Assembly: GCA_964036315.1 (NCBI GenBank)
Contig: OZ038517.1
Location: 15,707,213 to 15,771,212, forward strand
Length of the DNA: 64,000 bases
Direction of reading: 5' to 3'
From: Acanthosepion esculentum
Lineage: Eukaryota > Mollusca > Cephalopoda > Sepiida > Sepiidae
A model generated the notes under the pieces. It was not told the DNA's origin and did not search any database. It saw only the letters and a list, made by a program, of their open reading frames with translations. Positions 37,701 to 48,840 of the stretch are shown here, one piece after another (position 1 is the stretch's first letter; each line of letters starts with the position of its first letter). The translations under genes and the position numbers were made by a program.

Positions 37701-40700
37701 TTAGATTCAGACTTATATCCTCATCTTTGTAGTTATTTTTACCTGATCGCCTTCTGTCTGAATTTCTGGTATAAGGAGTGATCATTATTTACATTCAGAC
37801 TAATATCCTCATCTTTGTTGTTATTATCACCTGATCGCCTTCTGTCTGAATTTCTGGGATAAGGAGTTATCATTATTTACATTCAGACTAATATCCTCAT
37901 CTTTGTTGTTATTGTCACCTGATCGCCTTCTGTCTGAATTTCTGGTATAAGGATTTATCATTATTTACATTCAGACTAATATCCTCATCTTTGTTGTTAT
38001 TATCGTCTGATCGCCTTCTGTCTGAATTTCTGGGATGAGGAGTTATCATTATTTACATTCAGACTAATATCCTGATCTTTGTTGCTATTATCACCTGATC
38101 GCCTTCTGTCTGAATTTCTGGTATAAGGAGTTATCATTATTTACATTCAGACTAAAATCCTCATCTTTGTTGCTATTATCACCTGATCGCCTTCTGTCTG
38201 AATTTCTGGTATAAGGAGTTATCATTATTTACATTCAGACTAATATCCTCATCTTTGTTGTTATTTTCACCTGATCGCCTTCTGTCTGAATTTCTGGTAT
38301 AAGGAGTGATCATTATTTACATTCAGACTAATATCCTCATCTTTGTTGTTATTTTCACCTGATCGCCTTCTGTCTGAATTTCTGGTATAAGGAGTGATCA
38401 TTATTTACATTCAGACTAATATCCTCATCTTTGTTGTTATTATCACCTGATCGCCTTCTGTCTGAATTTCTGGTATAAGGAGTTATCATTATTTACATTC
38501 AGACTAATATCCTCATCTTTGTTGTTATTATCACCTGATCGCCTTCTGTCTGAATTTCTGGTATAAGGAGTTATCATTATTTACATTCAGACTAATATCC
38601 TCATCTTTGTGGTTATTATCGTCTGATCGCCTTCTGTCTGAATTTCTGGGATGAGGAGTTATCATTATTTACATTCAGACTAATATCCTGATCTTTGTTG
38701 CTATTATCACCTGATCGCCTTCTGTCTGAATTTCTGGTATAAGGAGTTATCACTATTTACATTCAGACTAATATCCTTATCTTTGTTGCTATTATCACCT
38801 GATCGCCTTCTGTCTGAATTTCTGGTATAAGGAGTTATCATTATTTACATTCAGACTAATATCCTCATCTTTGTTGTTATTTTCACCTGATCGACTTCTG
38901 TCTGAATTTCTGGTATAAGGAGTTATCATTATTTACATTCAGACTAATATCCTCATCTTTGTTGCTATTATCACCTGATCGCCTTCTGTCTGAATTTCTG
39001 GGATGAGGAGTTATCATTATTTAGATTCAGACTAATATCCTCATCTTTGTAGTTATTTTCACCTGATCGCCTTCTGTCTGAATTTCTGATATAAGGAGGG
39101 ATCATTATTTACATTCAGACTAATATCCTCATCTTTGTTGTTATTATCATCTGATCGACTTCTGTCTGAATTTCTGGTATAAGGAGTTATCATTATTTAC
39201 ATTCAGACTAATATCCTCATCTTTGTTGTTATTATCATCTGATCGACTTCTGTCTGAATTTCTGGTATAAGGAGTGATCATTATTTACATTCAGACTAAT
39301 ATCCTCGTCTTTGTTGTTATTAACACCTGATCGCCCACAGTCTGAATTTCTGGTATAAGGAGTTAACATTATTTAAATTCAGACTAATATCCTCATCTTT
39401 GTTGTTATTATCACCTGATCACTTTCCGTCTGAATTTCTGCGATGAGGAGTGATCATTATTTACATTCAGACTTATATCCTCATCTGTGTTGTTATTATC
39501 ACCTGTTCGCCTTCTGCCTTATTTTCTCGGATGAGGAGTTATCATTATTTACATTCAGACTAATATCCTCATCTTTGTTGTTATTATCACCTGATCGCCT
39601 TCTGTCTGAATTCCTGGGATGAGGAGTAATGATTAATTACATTCAGACTAATATCCTCATCTTTGTTGTTATTATCACCTGATCACTTTCTGTCTGAATT
39701 TCTCCGATGAGTAGTGATCATTATTTACATTCAGACTAATATCCTCATCATTATTGTTATTATACCCTGACCACATGCTGTTGTAATTTCTGGGATGAGG
39801 AGTTATCATTATTTACATTCAGACTAATATCCTCATCTTTGTTGTTATTATCATCTGATCGACTTCTGTCTGAATTTCTGGTATAAGGAGTTATCATTAT
39901 TTACATTCAGACTAATATCCTCATCTTTGTTGTTATTATCATCTGATCGACTTCTGTCTGAATTTCTGGTATAAGGAGTGATCATTATTTACATTCAGAC
40001 TAATATCCTCGTCTTTGTTGTTATTAACACCTGATCGCCCACAGTCTGAATTTCTGGTATAAGGAGTTAACATTATTTAAATTCAGACTAATATCCTCAT
40101 CTTTGTTGTTATTATCACCTGATCACTTTCCGTCTGAATTTCTGCGATGAGGAGTGATCATTATTTACATTCAGACTTATATCCTCATCTGTGTTGTTAT
40201 TATCACCTGTTCGCCTTCTGCCTTATTTTCTCGGATGAGGAGTTATCATTATTTACATTCAGACTAATATCCTCATCTTTGTTGTTATTATCACCTGATC
40301 GCCTTCTGTCTGAATTCCTGGGATGAGGAGTAATGATTAATTACATTCAGACTAATATCCTCATCTTTGTTGTTATTATCACCTGATCACTTTCTGTCTG
40401 AATTTCTCCGATGAGGAGTGATCATTATTTACATTCAGACTAATATCCTCATCATTATTGTTATTATACCCTGACCACATGCTGTTGTAATTTCTGGGAT
40501 GAGGAGTTATCATTATTTACATTCAGACTAATATCCTCATCTTTGTTGTTATTTTCACCTGATCGCCTTCTGTCTGAATTTCTGGTATAAGGAGTGATCA
40601 TTATTTACATTCAGACTAATATCCTCATCTTTGTTGTTATTATCACCTGATCGCCTTCTGTCTGAATTTCTGGGATAAGGAGTTATCATTATTTACATTC

Positions 40701-43700
40701 AGACTAATATCCTCATCTTTGTTGTTATTGTCACCTGATCGCCTTCTGTCTGAATTTCTGGTATAAGGAGTTATCATTATTTACATTCAGACTAATATCC
40801 TCATCTTTGTTGTTATTATCGTCTGATCGCCTTCTGTCTGAATTTCTGGGATGAGGAGTTATCATTATTTACATTCAGACTAATATCCTGATCTTTGTTG
40901 CTATTATCACCTGATCGCCTTCTGTCTGAATTTCTGGTATAAGGAGTTATCATTATTTACATTCAGACTAATATCCTCATCTTTGTTGTTATTATCACCT
41001 GATCGCCTTCTGTCTGAATTTCTGGGATAAGGAGTTATCATTATTTACATTCAGACTAATATCCTCATCTTTGTTGTTATTGTCACCTGATCGCCTTCTG
41101 TCTGAATTTCTGGTATAAGGAGTTATCATTATTTACATTCAGACTAATATCCTCATCTTTGTTGTTATTATCACCTGATCGCCTTCTGTCTGAATTTCTG
41201 GTATAAGGAGTTATCATTATTTACATTCAGACTAATATCCTCATCTTTGTGGTTATTATCGTCTGATCGCCTTCTGTCTGAATTTCTGGGATGAGGAGTT
41301 ATCATTATTTACATTCAGACTAATATCCTGATCTTTGTTGCTATTATCACCTGATCGCCTTCTGTCTGAATTTCTGGTATAAGGAGTTATCACTATTTAC
41401 ATTCAGACTAATATCCTTATCTTTGTTGCTATTATCACCTGATCGCCTTCTGTCTGAATTTCTGGTATAAGGAGTTATCATTATTTACATTCAGACTAAT
41501 ATCCTCATCTTTGTTGTTATTTTCACCTGATCGACTTCTGTCTGAATTTCTGGTATAAGGAGTTATCATTATTTACATTCAGACTAATATCCTCATCTTT
41601 GTTGCTATTATCACCTGATCGCCTTCTGTCTGAATTTCTGGGATGAGGAGTTATCATTATTTAGATTCAGACTAATATCCTCATCTTTGTAGTTATTTTC
41701 ACCTGATCGCCTTCTGTCTGAATTTCTGATATAAGGAGGGATCATTATTTACATTCAGACTAATATCCTCATCTTTGTTGTTATTATCATCTGATCGACT
41801 TCTGTCTGAATTTCTGGTATAAGGAGTTATCATTATTTACATTCAGACTAATATCCTCATCTTTGTTGTTATTATCATCTGATCGACTTCTGTCTGAATT
41901 TCTGGTATAAGGAGTGATCATTATTTACATTCAGACTAATATCCTCGTCTTTGTTGTTATTAACACCTGATCGCCCACAGTCTGAATTTCTGGTATAAGG
42001 AGTTAACATTATTTAAATTCAGACTAATATCCTCATCTTTGTTGTTATTATCACCTGATCACTTTCCGTCTGAATTTCTGCGATGAGGAGTGATCATTAT
42101 TTACATTCAGACTTATATCCTCATCTGTGTTGTTATTATCACCTGTTCGCCTTCTGCCTTATTTTCTCGGATGAGGAGTTATCATTATTTACATTCAGAC
42201 TAATATCCTCATCTTTGTTGTTATTATCACCTGATCGCCTTCTGTCTGAATTCCTGGGATGAGGAGTAATGATTAATTACATTCAGACTAATATCCTCAT
42301 CTTTGTTGTTATTATCACCTGATCACTTTCTGTCTGAATTTCTCCGATGAGGAGAGATCATTATTTACATTCAGACTAATATCCTCATCATTATTGTTAT
42401 TATACCCTGACCACATGCTGTTGTAATTTCTGGGATGAGGAGTTATCATTATTTACATTCAGACTAATATCCTCATCTTTGTTGTTATTTTCACCTGATC
42501 GCCTTCTGTCTGAATTTCTGGTATAAGGAGTTATCATTATTTACATTCAGACTAATATCCTCATCTTTGTTGTTATTATCACCTGATCGCCTTCTGTCTG
42601 AATTTCTGGTATAAGGAGTGATCATTATTTACATTCAGACTAATATCCTCATCTTTGTTGTTATTATCACCTGATCGCCTTCTGTCTGAATTTCTGGGAT
42701 AAGGAGTTATCATTATTTACATTCAGACTAATATCCTCATCTTTGTTGTTATTGTCACCTGATCGCCTTCTGTCTGAATTTCTGGTATAAGGAGTTATCA
42801 TTATTTACATTCAGACTAATATCCTCATCTTTGTTGTTATTATCGTCTGATCGCCTTCTGTCTGAATTTCTGGGATGAGGAGTTATCATTATTTACATTC
42901 AGACTAATATCCTGATCTTTGTTGCTATTATCACCTGATCGCCTTCTGTCTGAATTTCTGGTATAAGGAGTTATCATTATTTACATTCAGACTAAAATCC
43001 TCATCTTTGTTGCTATTATCACCTGATCGCCTTCTGTCTGAATTTCTGGTATAAGGAGTTATCATTATTTACATTCAGACTAATATCCTCATCTTTGTTG
43101 TTATTTTCACCTGATCGCCTTCTGTCTGAATTTCTGGTATAAGGAGTGATCATTATTTACATTCAGACTAATATCCTCATCTTTGTTGTTATTTTCACCT
43201 GATCGCCTTCTGTCTGAATTTCTGGTATAAGGAGTGATCATTATTTACATTCAGACTAATATCCTCATCTTTGTTGTTATTATCACCTGATCGCCTTCTG
43301 TCTGAATTTCTGGTATAAGGAGTTATCATTATTTACATTCAGACTAATATTCTCATCTTTGTTGTTATTATCACCTGATCGCCTTCTGTCTGAATTTCTG
43401 GTATAAGGAGTTATCATTATTTACATTCAGACTAATATCCTCATCTTTGTGGTTATTATCGTCTGATCGCCTTCTGTCTGAATTTCTGGGATGAGGAGTT
43501 ATCATTATTTACATTCAGACTAATATCCTGATCTTTGTTGCTATTACCACCTGATCGCCTTCTGTCTGAATTTCTGGTATAAGGAGTTATCACTATTTAC
43601 ATTCAGACTAATATCCTTATCTTTGTTGCTATTATCACCTGATCGCCTTCTGTCTGAATTTCTGGTATAAGGAGTTATCATTATTTACATTCAGACTAAT

Positions 43701-44620
43701 ATCCTCATCTTTGTTGTTATTTTCACCTGATCGACTTCTGTCTGAATTTCTGGTATAAGGAGTTATCATTATTTACATTCAGACTAATATCCTCATCTTT
43801 GTTGCTATTATCACCTGATCGCCTTCTGTCTGAATTTCTGGGATGAGGAGTTATCATTATTTAGATTCAGACTAATATCCTCATCTTTGTAGTTATTTTC
43901 ACCTGATCGCCTTCTGTCTGAATTTCTGATATAAGGAGGGATCATTATTTACATTCAGACTAATATCCTCATCTTTGTTGTTATTATCATCTGATCGACT
44001 TCTGTCTGAATTTCTGGTATAAGGAGTTATCATTATTTACATTCAGACTAATATCCTCATCTTTGTTGTTATTATCATCTGATCGACTTCTGTCTGAATT
44101 TCTGGTATAAGGAGTGATCATTATTTACATTCAGACTAATATCCTCGTCTTTGTTGTTATTAACACCTGATCGCCCACAGTCTGAATTTCTGGTATAAGG
44201 AGTTAACATTATTTAAATTCAGACTAATATCCTCATCTTTGTTGTTATTATCACCTGATCACTTTCTGTCTGAATTTCTCCGATGAGGAGTGATCATTAT
44301 TTACATTCAGACTAATATCCTCATCATTATTGTTATTATACCCTGACCACATGCTGTTGTAATTTCTGGGATGAGGAGTTATCATTATTTACATTCAGAC
44401 TAATATCCTCATCTTTGTTGTACATTATCACCTGTTCGCCTTCTGCCTTATTTTCTCGGATGAGGAGTTATCATTATTTACATTCAGACTAATATCCTCA
44501 TCTTTGTTGTTATTATCACCTGATCGCCTTCTTTCTGAATTTCTGGGCTGAAGAGCTATTATTATTTGCATTATTTACATGCTGACAATTGTCTTCATCT
44601 TTGTTGTTTTCATCAAAACG
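34727..44620. repeat. 88-bp satellite array (about 112 units) with higher-order structure
   Basis: The unit contains TTGTTGTTATTATCACCTGA, TCGCCTTCTGTCTGAATTTC, TGGTATAAGGAGTTATCATT and ATTTACATTCAGACTAATAT, then CCTCATCT. Successive CCTCATCT words are exactly 88 bp apart (34,815, 34,903, 34,991). Marked variants recur at exact multiples of 88: ACTTTCCGTC at 39,421, 40,125 and 42,061 (8 and 22 units), and CACTATTTAC at 38,751, 41,391 and 43,591 (30 and 25 units). The edges (before 34,800, after 44,530) and 37,150-39,750 are more diverged. Because 88 is not a multiple of three, any frame shifts every unit, and none longer than about 60 codons stays open. Confidence 0.98.
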
Positions 44621-44693
44621 TTTCAGCCTTAATTACGATCCAGTGAGAAGTGCGTATTTTTTTCTCAAAACGGATCAGTAAAGGGTCATTTAA
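44621..44693. other. Spacer between satellite and SINE
   Basis: Short unique sequence; nothing recognised. Confidence 0.4.
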
Positions 44694-44845
44694 ACACATT
44701 CAGGCCGGTAAGTGTTATTTAATACTGTTTATTATAAACAGAGCATTTACTTAAATACTTGTATCTATAAAAAGAACGTTAAACATATCAAAAATGTCTT
44801 TAATAAATTGTCGGACTATGTCCAATTAAAAATGTATGACGTCAT
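44694..44845 (+). mobile_element. tRNA-derived SINE, family B, 5'-truncated
   Basis: Begins CATTCAGGCCGGTAAGTG and continues ACTGTTTATTATAAACAGAG, TTGTATCTATAAAAAGAACG and TTGTCGGACTATGTCCAATT. It is the 3' body of family B without the tRNA-like head. Confidence 0.9.
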
Positions 44846-44943
44846 TTGTTTACATTTGATACGCTAGAGCAGATATGAATTGAAGAGATTCATGGAAGAT
44901 TTAAGTTTAAAGATAGTAAAATCGACATTGCTAACCAGACGCT

Positions 44944-45190
44944 TCTCTGTGGCCGAACGGTTAAGGCACATCACGCGAAATGATGGTTCCGTATAGGATA
45001 CAGGTTCGATTCCTGTCGGAGAACGAAAATTTTCTATGAAAATTTCTCTGACATTCAGGCCAATAAATGTTATTGTATACTGTTTATTATAAACAGAGCA
45101 TTTACTTAAATACTTGTATCTATAAAAATAACGTTTAACATATCAAAAATGTCTTCAATAAATTGTCGGACTATGTCTAATTCAGAATGT
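44944..45190 (+). mobile_element. tRNA-derived SINE, family B, full length
   Basis: The head reads CTGTGGCCGAACGGTTAAGG (A-box region like Ser/Leu tRNAs) then GGTTCGATTCCTGTCGGAGA (B box). The body has TTTTCTATGAAAATTTCTCT, GACATTCAGGCC and ATAAACAGAGCATTTACTTA, and the 3' end is (AT)n. It is the best-preserved copy of the family, and the tRNA-like part is intact enough to suggest Pol III transcription when active. Confidence 0.92.
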
Positions 45191-45212
45191 ATATATATAT
45201 ATATATATATAA

Positions 45213-45366
45213 TTTTATTTATTCAATAATTATAGCATAAACATGTTATAACATCACTACAAAATTTAACACCATCACTTGATAAGACACCAAAAGTGTT
45301 GAAACAAAATGATTGTTTTTGTAGTGATGTCATAAGATACTTATGTTATAATTTTTGAATAAATAA
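45213..45366. mobile_element. Foldback/MITE-like inverted repeat
   Basis: Left arm about 45,213-45,264 (TTTATTTATTCAATAATTAT ... ATCACTACAAAA) pairs imperfectly with right arm about 45,317-45,365 (TTTTGTAGTGATGTCATAAG ... GAATAAATA) around a ~52-nt centre. Outer TTATTTATTCAA/TTGAATAAATA and inner CATCACTACAAAA/TTTTGTAGTGATG blocks match best. There is no coding capacity. It sits right after the SINE's AT tail. Confidence 0.7.
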
Positions 45367-45456
45367 TATTTGCTCTACTCTGTATTGAGAACTCTTTTAA
45401 GAATACTATTTTTGGTTATTGGAATTTTATCTCGTCGACACCAATCCGATACTTGG

Positions 45457-45493
<37 letters not shown>

Positions 45494-45594
45494 AATGCGA
45501 AGTTCTTCAGTAAAATGAATGGAGCACTTTGGCTGCTTGGCCTTTGTTTACGTTTGTAAAAACAATACGCTAGATTTGGCTGACTCATTCTTTC
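45367..45594. other. No gene; (CA)n tract
   Basis: A (CA)n run occupies 45,461-45,491. The rest is unremarkable. Confidence 0.6.
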
Positions 45595-45725
45595 GAGTGA
45601 AAATGGCTCAGTGGCAAAAGATCTGAGTGGCACCAAATCAGTTGGGTCTCGATCCGGGCTTGAGGCATTCGGTTGTTTAATCGCACTGAGGAGCTGTGAT
45701 ACAGCAAAACAGTACTGTCTGCGAA
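45595..45725 (+). mobile_element. tRNA-derived SINE, family A (copy 4)
   Basis: The head has the A-box-like TGGCTCAGTGGC and B-box-like GGTCTCGATCC about 33 bp apart. The body signature is GAGCTGTGATACAGCAAAAC then AGTACTGTCTGCGAATG, and a (CA)n(TA)n tail follows. The signature is the exact complement of the minus-strand copies at 12.6 and 23.3 kb. Confidence 0.82.
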
Positions 45726-45726
45726 T

Positions 45727-45727
45727 G

Positions 45728-45776
<49 letters not shown>

Positions 45777-45844
45777 CGAATAAAGGCAAAAGGGAAACTT
45801 TAGTCATATTATGCTTTTATAGCTATACTCTATCTGCAAATTTT

Positions 45845-45896
<52 letters not shown>

Positions 45897-45910
45897 TATA
45901 CACACACACA

Positions 45911-45967
<57 letters not shown>
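45727..45967. repeat. (CA)n(TA)n microsatellite cluster
   Basis: Three CA/TA blocks (45,727-45,774, 45,849-45,895, 45,900-45,967) are separated by short unique segments. Confidence 0.97.
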
Positions 45968-46084
45968 GTGTATGTGAAATTTAGAGTTAAGGTGTAAAAG
46001 AAGAATAAAGTTTTCCATGAATTGAGCACTCTCGGTCATTGGTGTGTTTATTCGAAGGTTAGGTACGTAAAAATCCGCCTTCTT

Positions 46085-46185
46085 TTCTACCTGCGCTGAT
46101 AGCTCAGGTGTAAAAATCTCCGACTGTGATATCTAGCCACACCGATGAACTGCGATACAGCGAAACAATATTTCTGTGGATTACA
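46085..46185 (+). mobile_element. tRNA-derived SINE, family A (copy 5, shortened)
   Basis: The sequence reads TGATAGCTCAGGTGTAAAAA (A-box region), then CTAGCCACACCGATGAACTG and GCGATACAGCGAAACAATAT with TTTCTGTGGATTAC. The head is internally shortened. An (AT)n(CA)n tail follows. Confidence 0.68.
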
Positions 46186-46218
46186 ATATATATATATATA
46201 AATATATATATATACACA

Positions 46219-46275
<57 letters not shown>
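46186..46275. repeat. (AT)n(CA)n microsatellite
   Basis: Compound AT, CA, AT tract at the SINE tail. Confidence 0.97.
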
Positions 46276-46289
46276 TCATTCACTTTATA

Positions 46290-46359
46290 CGAGGGTCATT
46301 CAATAAATAAGGTGAATTTTTCGGTATAAGGACTTCTAATACAAATAGAAGCTTACTTT
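46290..46359. repeat. Mariner left TIR
   Basis: 70-bp terminal inverted repeat ending GAAGCTTACTTT, preceded by TA at 46,288-46,289. Confidence 0.95.
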
Positions 46360-46451
46360 AAAAAATTTTTTTTTGTTTTACTTCTTTTTCACATGGATTT
46401 AATTTCTTTGCAGATTAAAACAAACTTTGAGAGTTTTGTCGATTAACAAAG

Positions 46452-47082
46452 ATGGCCGACCAAGAAGCATGCTCCAGGATTGAACAGCGGTCAGTTATCA
46501 AGTTTTTGGTTGCTGAAGTTGAAATTCATAGGAGAATGTCAACTGTGTATAGTGCCACATGTTTCAGCCCAAAAAATGTCTACAAGTGGGCTAAATTGTT
46601 TAAAGAAGGACGGAGCAGTGTTGAGGATGAAGACAGGCCTGGCAGGCCTAAAAAAGTGAGGTCTCCTGAGGTGATCGAATCAGTCAATGACCTCATTCAG
46701 TCTGACAGAAGGGCGACATTGCAAGGACTTTGAGCTTATCTGTTGGGACAAACGCAGTGGTCATCAGTCAGAAGGAGTCATCTTGCATCATGATAACGCA
46801 AGGCCTCACACAGCAGCCCAAACGGTGCAGACCATCAACGAGTTGGGCTGGGAACTGCTCCCTGATCCCCCTAACAGCCCAGACTTTGCCCCTTCAGACT
46901 TTCACCTGTTTAGTCCCTTGAAAGCGTTCACGAGAGGCACCAAGTTTAAAAGCGACGATGAAGTCAAAAGTGTTGTGAGCGACTGGCTGAGACATCAGTC
47001 CAAAGATTTTTACGCTGAGGGAATACGGAAGCTTGTGTACAGATGGGAAAAGTGTGAAAAGTGCGCTGGGAGACTATGTTGA
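46452..47082 (+). pseudogene. Mariner transposase, central part deleted
   Basis: The ATG at 46,452 starts a frame with a mariner-type N-terminal helix-turn-helix (EQRSVIKFLVAEVEIHRRM) and the linker motif DEDRPGRPKK. It continues to SDRRATLQGL, where a stop follows at 46,731. A second frame then carries GVILHHDNARPHTA and SPDFAPSDFHLF. The second catalytic Asp (in HHDN) and an Asp 34 residues later (in APSD) are present, matching the D34D spacing of mariner. The region that should carry the first catalytic Asp is missing, consistent with a deletion of roughly 100 or more codons. The protein cannot be functional as it stands. The copy could still be mobilised in trans because both ends are intact. 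Confidence 0.92.
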
Positions 47083-47088
47083 AAAAAA

Positions 47089-47158
47089 AAAGTAAGCTTC
47101 TATCTGTATTAGAAGTCCTTATACCGAAAAATTCACCTTATTTATTGAATGACTCTTG
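47089..47158. repeat. Mariner right TIR
   Basis: 70-bp inverted repeat beginning AAAGTAAGCTTC, followed by TA at 47,159-47,160. Confidence 0.95.
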
Positions 47159-47175
47159 TACATTATTAAACAGCA

Positions 47176-47182
47176 TTAAACT

Positions 47183-47261
<79 letters not shown>
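47176..47261. repeat. (ATC)n microsatellite
   Basis: About 84 bp of ATC/CAT repeat; the open serine frame over it is an artefact. Confidence 0.97.
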
Positions 47262-47364
47262 CCTTGAATTTTGTAATCGTAGGGGGGTATCCGAATGCAG
47301 AAGCCACGCTGAATCTCCTCCGTAACAGTCTATCAATGGCAGCAAGAATTATTAATTACATTTA

Positions 47365-47428
47365 CGTAAATAAATTATATCTGTAAAAATAACGTATAAA
47401 CAGAAAATATATACTTAATTGATTTCAT

Positions 47429-47472
<44 letters not shown>

Positions 47473-47494
47473 TAGATAGATAGATATTAATGGT

Positions 47495-47549
<55 letters not shown>

Positions 47550-47585
47550 AATATATCTATCTATCTATCTATCTATATCTATCTA

Positions 47586-47637
<52 letters not shown>

Positions 47638-47733
47638 CTTAAATAAATTATATCTATAAAAATAACGTATAAACAGAAAATATATAAAACATTTTCGGAC
47701 TTAATTCATTTCATAATATATATATATATATAT
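47365..47733. repeat. Tandem [SINE-B tail + AT/GATA compound] block, split by the Gypsy insertion
   Basis: The word ATATCTGTAAAAATAACGTA with AAACAGAAAATATATA occurs at about 47,378 and again, nearly identically, at about 47,649. After the first copy come (AT)n, (GATA)n, TTAATGGTCAATAT, (AT)n and GTAAATATATCTATC. The same compound follows the Gypsy element at 52,364-52,575. The Gypsy therefore lies inside the second of two tandem units. Confidence 0.75.
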
Positions 47734-47803
47734 TGTTGGAAGGAAGCATAAAGGGAGATAACTCAAAAAGTATTGCAAGAGTTATCCCACTTGCTTTGGA
47801 CAT

Positions 47804-47824
47804 CGTGACGTCAGACGTCACGTG
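47804..47824. promoter_or_regulatory. CRE palindrome and E-box in 5' LTR
   Basis: CGTGACGTCAGACGTCACG is a perfect 19-bp palindrome containing the full CRE consensus TGACGTCA. It overlaps an E-box CACGTG at 47,819-47,824. It is duplicated in the 3' LTR. Transcription factor binding is inferred from consensus only. Confidence 0.6.
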
Positions 47825-47845
47825 TGGCAATACAGAGAGAGATCC

Positions 47846-47855
47846 AAGATGGCGG
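47846..47855 (+). promoter_or_regulatory. YY1-type motif in 5' LTR
   Basis: AAGATGGCGG matches the YY1 consensus (core AAGATGGCGGC). It also occurs in the 3' LTR. Confidence 0.5.
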
Positions 47856-47917
47856 ACTACACCGGGACACGTGTGGAAAACGTCTCACCATATTTCACTA
47901 ATTCTTTTGTAGAGTAG

Positions 47918-48840
47918 TTGGAAAGAATTCTTAGAAGGCAACAGGAACAGTTTCTACAGGCACAGAACCGTCTAATTGAAACGTTAACGCAACAGTTTCA
48001 AACACAACTGACAACAGACAAGAAAAATGCGAATTCTGCGGATAGCATAGCGAACTCAATAACCGAGTTTCAATTCGAACCGGAGACGAAACAGACATTC
48101 ATAGCATGGTTTAGTCGTTGGGAAGACATCTTTCGACATGAATTTCACATGCAGGACGACGAATGGAAGTTACGCCTCCTACTACGGAAGCTTGGGTGTC
48201 GGGAACACCTACGTTATAAACAGTATTACCTAAACAACCGGGAGACTTCACATTTGCGGAGACTGTTGCACAGTTAACAAACATTTTCGGCGAGTTATCC
48301 TCTTTATTTAACACCCGCTATAATTGCTTAAAGCTGAAGAGAGATGATAACGAAGATTTTTTTTAATACGCTGGGAAAGTGAATTCACAATGCGAAAATT
48401 TTCAGCTGAAATCGCTGACCGAAGATCAATTCAAATGCCTTATTTTTGTCGCTGGTCTACAATCCCCAAACGACGCAGACATTCGTACACGTCTTTTATC
48501 TATGCTCGATCAAGACAGAGACATATCAGTACAAACATTGACTACGGAATGTCAGCGGCTGATTAAACTGAAACGCGACAACGAAATGATACAGCAGGAG
48601 CCTTTTAAATCATCCATTTCCAGCCGTGTAACAACGACGGAAAAATCCCCGACTAAAAGGAAAACACCCCCAACATCTTGCTGGTCATGTGGAGATTGGC
48701 ATTATGCTCGATTTTGCCCATACAAAAAAACACACGTGTCAATTCTGTTCACGTCGTGGACATAAGGATGGATTCTGTGAACGCAAAGATAACAAAGCTA
48801 CGAAAAAGAATAATACACCTGTAAGAGAAAAACCTCATCA
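47918..48840 (+). pseudogene. Gypsy gag (with two zinc knuckles), broken
   Basis: The reading starts without an ATG at the LTR junction (ERILRRQQEQFLQAQNRL). It runs through FEPETKQTFIAWFSRWEDIF, a capsid-like segment. A frameshift near 48,225 is needed to continue PGDFTFAETVAQLTNIFGEL. A TAA near 48,364 interrupts DFF-YAGKVNSQCENF, which continues into LTEDQFKCLIFVAGLQSP. Two zinc knuckles follow: CWSCGDWHYARFC (CX2CX3HX4C) and, after a frameshift in an A-run near 48,725, CQFCSRRGHKDGFC (CX2CX4HX4C). The start codon and N-terminus were probably lost with the 5' LTR deletion. The gene is clearly non-functional, but the domain order is normal for Gypsy gag. Confidence 0.88.

Larger units (their letters stand above)
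46290..47158 (+). mobile_element. Internally deleted mariner with 70-bp terminal inverted repeats
   Basis: The left end (46,290-46,359) and right end (47,089-47,158) are inverted repeats matching at 67 of 70 positions. They start CGAGGGTCATTCAATAAATA and CAAGAGTCATTCAATAAATA respectively. TA dinucleotides flank both ends. The interior encodes the N- and C-terminal parts of a mariner transposase with the centre deleted. At 869 bp it is shorter than an autonomous mariner (about 1.3 kb). Confidence 0.95.
47734..47917 (+). repeat. Gypsy 5' LTR, 3'-truncated
   Basis: It matches the first ~182 bp of the 3' LTR (from TGTTGG to TTTTGTAGAGTAG). Then it jumps straight to gag codons, so R/U5, the primer-binding site and the leader are missing. 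Confidence 0.9.

Noticed and set aside
34727..44620. CRISPR-like appearance of a long regular repeat array
   Set aside because: Whole 88-bp units repeat without unique spacers, there are no cas genes, and the context is clearly eukaryotic.
44944..45020. Functional tRNA gene
   Set aside because: The A and B boxes are good, but the same head recurs joined to the same body at several sites, so it is a SINE. The anticodon arm is not clean.
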